Source of the DNA: Chrysophaeum taylorii
Lineage: Eukaryota > Sar > Pelagophyceae > Pelagomonadales > Pelagomonadaceae
Direction of reading: 5' to 3'
DNA length: 42,984 nucleotides
Assembly: GCA_029834535.1 (NCBI GenBank)
Contig: JAQMWT010000143.1
Coordinates: forward strand, 1 to 42,984
Positions 42,121 to 42,984 of this stretch are shown here, piece by piece. The notes under the pieces are model-generated. The model saw only the letters and a program-made list of their open reading frames with translations, made no database searches and was not told the DNA's origin. The position numbers and the translations under genes were made by a program. Position 1 is the first letter of the stretch; every line of letters starts with the position of its first letter.

Positions 42121-42984
42121 TACATGTTGCAGCATCCTACTCCTGATCCTGAACTAGCTCCTCCGCCTTATGCTCCTCCCGCGCCTTTCTCGCTCGCACC
42201 CCACACCGCTATCCAAGACCATGTCATTCAGAGGGGGACATTGACTCCTCATCCTCAGAGGGGGCACTCCCCACCTCTTTCACCTCCTTCTTCGTCCCCT
42301 ACTCCTGCCTCTTCTCCTCTTCTAACACTCTCGCCGACGATTCTGGCTCTATGTCACCGCCGCCCTTGCTTCCTTCTTACAAAGACCTTTTTGCACAAGA
42401 TGACCTCATTCTTGTCCCAGGTTCCAAACAGCCTAACACCCGCAAGGCCACTTCTATGAAAACTATCCGAGCCCGGTTACAAGCGTCTACTATTGGTGCT
42501 TACAAAGCCGCTGGTGGCAAGCTCGCCGATTTCCGCTGGGATCTTCGCCACCACTTTCTTACGTTCAAGTCTCCTTATCGTAGCAATACGTAACTGAACG
42601 ATCTCCGTGGTGGTATCCTCTGGTCTGCTATCTGCTCAGAGGGGAACATGCGTTGTTAGCTCGTCTTCTTCTCCCGTTGCGCACACTTGCCGCTACCCGC
42701 ACGTCGATGGTTACTTCGCCCACGCCAAGTGCGCATCCAGCATCCCAGCTGCAACCTTTTTAACTGCTGATGGTTCACCTGCGTGCCCTATTCCTCAGCC
42801 CCTTTTATCTGCGTTCACTGAACACGCTGCTGCCTTCGGCACTTCTTCCTTACAATATGCACTTACGTACCTGGCGCCGACCAGCTTTATTGATCACAAC
42901 TCCTCCGAGTTTGGCGCTACTTCTGCATCTCTGGCTGACTTGGAGGAATACCTTCTGGTCTCTACAGAGCTCATCACCCAGGTC
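42121..42984 (+). pseudogene. Integrase-RT linker (F2), runs off the window
   Basis: Pro/Ser-rich, then 'PSYKDLFAQDD' and 'IGAYKAAGGKLADFRWDL' (42351-42593), matching 'PSYRSLYSQD' and 'VAAYKQAGGALADFKYDL' of copy L. The last bases code 'ASLADLEEYLLVSTEL', like 'PHLSAIEDYITVQSRY' in copy L, which lies about 90 codons before RT. The window ends there. Confidence 0.7.

Larger units (their letters stand above)
37462..42984 (+). mobile_element. Copia-type retrotransposon with C5-MTase, second family (F2)
   Basis: Collinear with copies L and R but clearly diverged in protein sequence: gag end, PR, UGA, C5-MTase, integrase and IN-RT linker. It has no LTR or gag start here (lost at the 37461 junction) and runs out of the window just before RT. 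Interrupted by SINE-like copy B; broken by frameshifts in the MTase and integrase. Confidence 0.78.

Noticed and set aside
1..42984. Bacterial or organellar origin because of methyltransferases
   Set aside because: Copia, Gypsy, SINE-like and Helitron elements with eukaryotic features fill the window; no operons, ribosome binding sites or restriction partner genes.

Overview
This window looks like gene-poor, transposon-saturated nuclear DNA of a eukaryote, probably an alga or other protist. I see no host gene, operon, Shine-Dalgarno pattern, rRNA or intact tRNA. I cannot name the species. Almost everything recognisable is an LTR retrotransposon, a Helitron-like element or a (GTTA)n-tailed SINE-like repeat, nested in one another and mostly decayed by nonsense mutations and frameshifts.

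The main result is that the LTR retrotransposons carry a cytosine-C5 DNA methyltransferase (C5-MTase) inside their polyprotein. Three Copia-type copies have the order Gag, aspartic protease (PR), C5-MTase, integrase (IN), reverse transcriptase (RT), RNase H (RH). They are copy L (minus strand, 1036-12403), copy R (plus, 30501-37210) and copy F2, a second and more diverged family (plus, 37462 to the window end, so RT/RH lie outside). A fourth element, M (minus, about 12404-19680), has Gag, PR and a diverged member of the same MTase family; its leader resembles that of a Gypsy-like LTR at 29.7 kb. The MTases keep motif I, II, the IV Pro-Cys catalytic pair, VI Glu, VIII Q-x-R-x-R and IX/X. In all three Copia-type copies PR and MTase are in the same frame but separated by one UGA stop followed by C, which suggests programmed stop-codon readthrough.

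Layout: 1-961, an unrecognised decayed ORF. 1036-12403, Copia L, interrupted in its integrase by a 2,427-bp Gypsy-like LTR element (4401-6827, 4-bp target duplication), which itself holds a Helitron-like element (4576-5563) in its 5' LTR, and in its gag by a SINE-like repeat (10608-10962, 8-bp duplication). 12404-19680, element M, with a SINE-like repeat (13-bp duplication). 19681-20481, no gene seen. 20482-29733, a long, repeat-rich, unrecognised gag-like coding region behind a Gypsy LTR, interrupted by a Helitron-like copy (22516-23571) and a diverged SINE-like copy. 29734-30500, the 3' end of a Gypsy pol gene on the minus strand. 30501-37210, Copia R, with a Helitron-like insertion (35924-36966). 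37211-37461, a truncated SINE-like repeat at the junction to the F2 family. 37462-42984, Copia F2, with another SINE-like repeat in its MTase.

How the parts work together (family knowledge plus inference): Gag would form the particle, PR cut the polyprotein, RT/RH copy the RNA, IN insert the DNA, and the MTase could methylate the element's own cDNA or its surroundings. Every copy here is broken, so any activity would have to come from intact relatives elsewhere in the genome.
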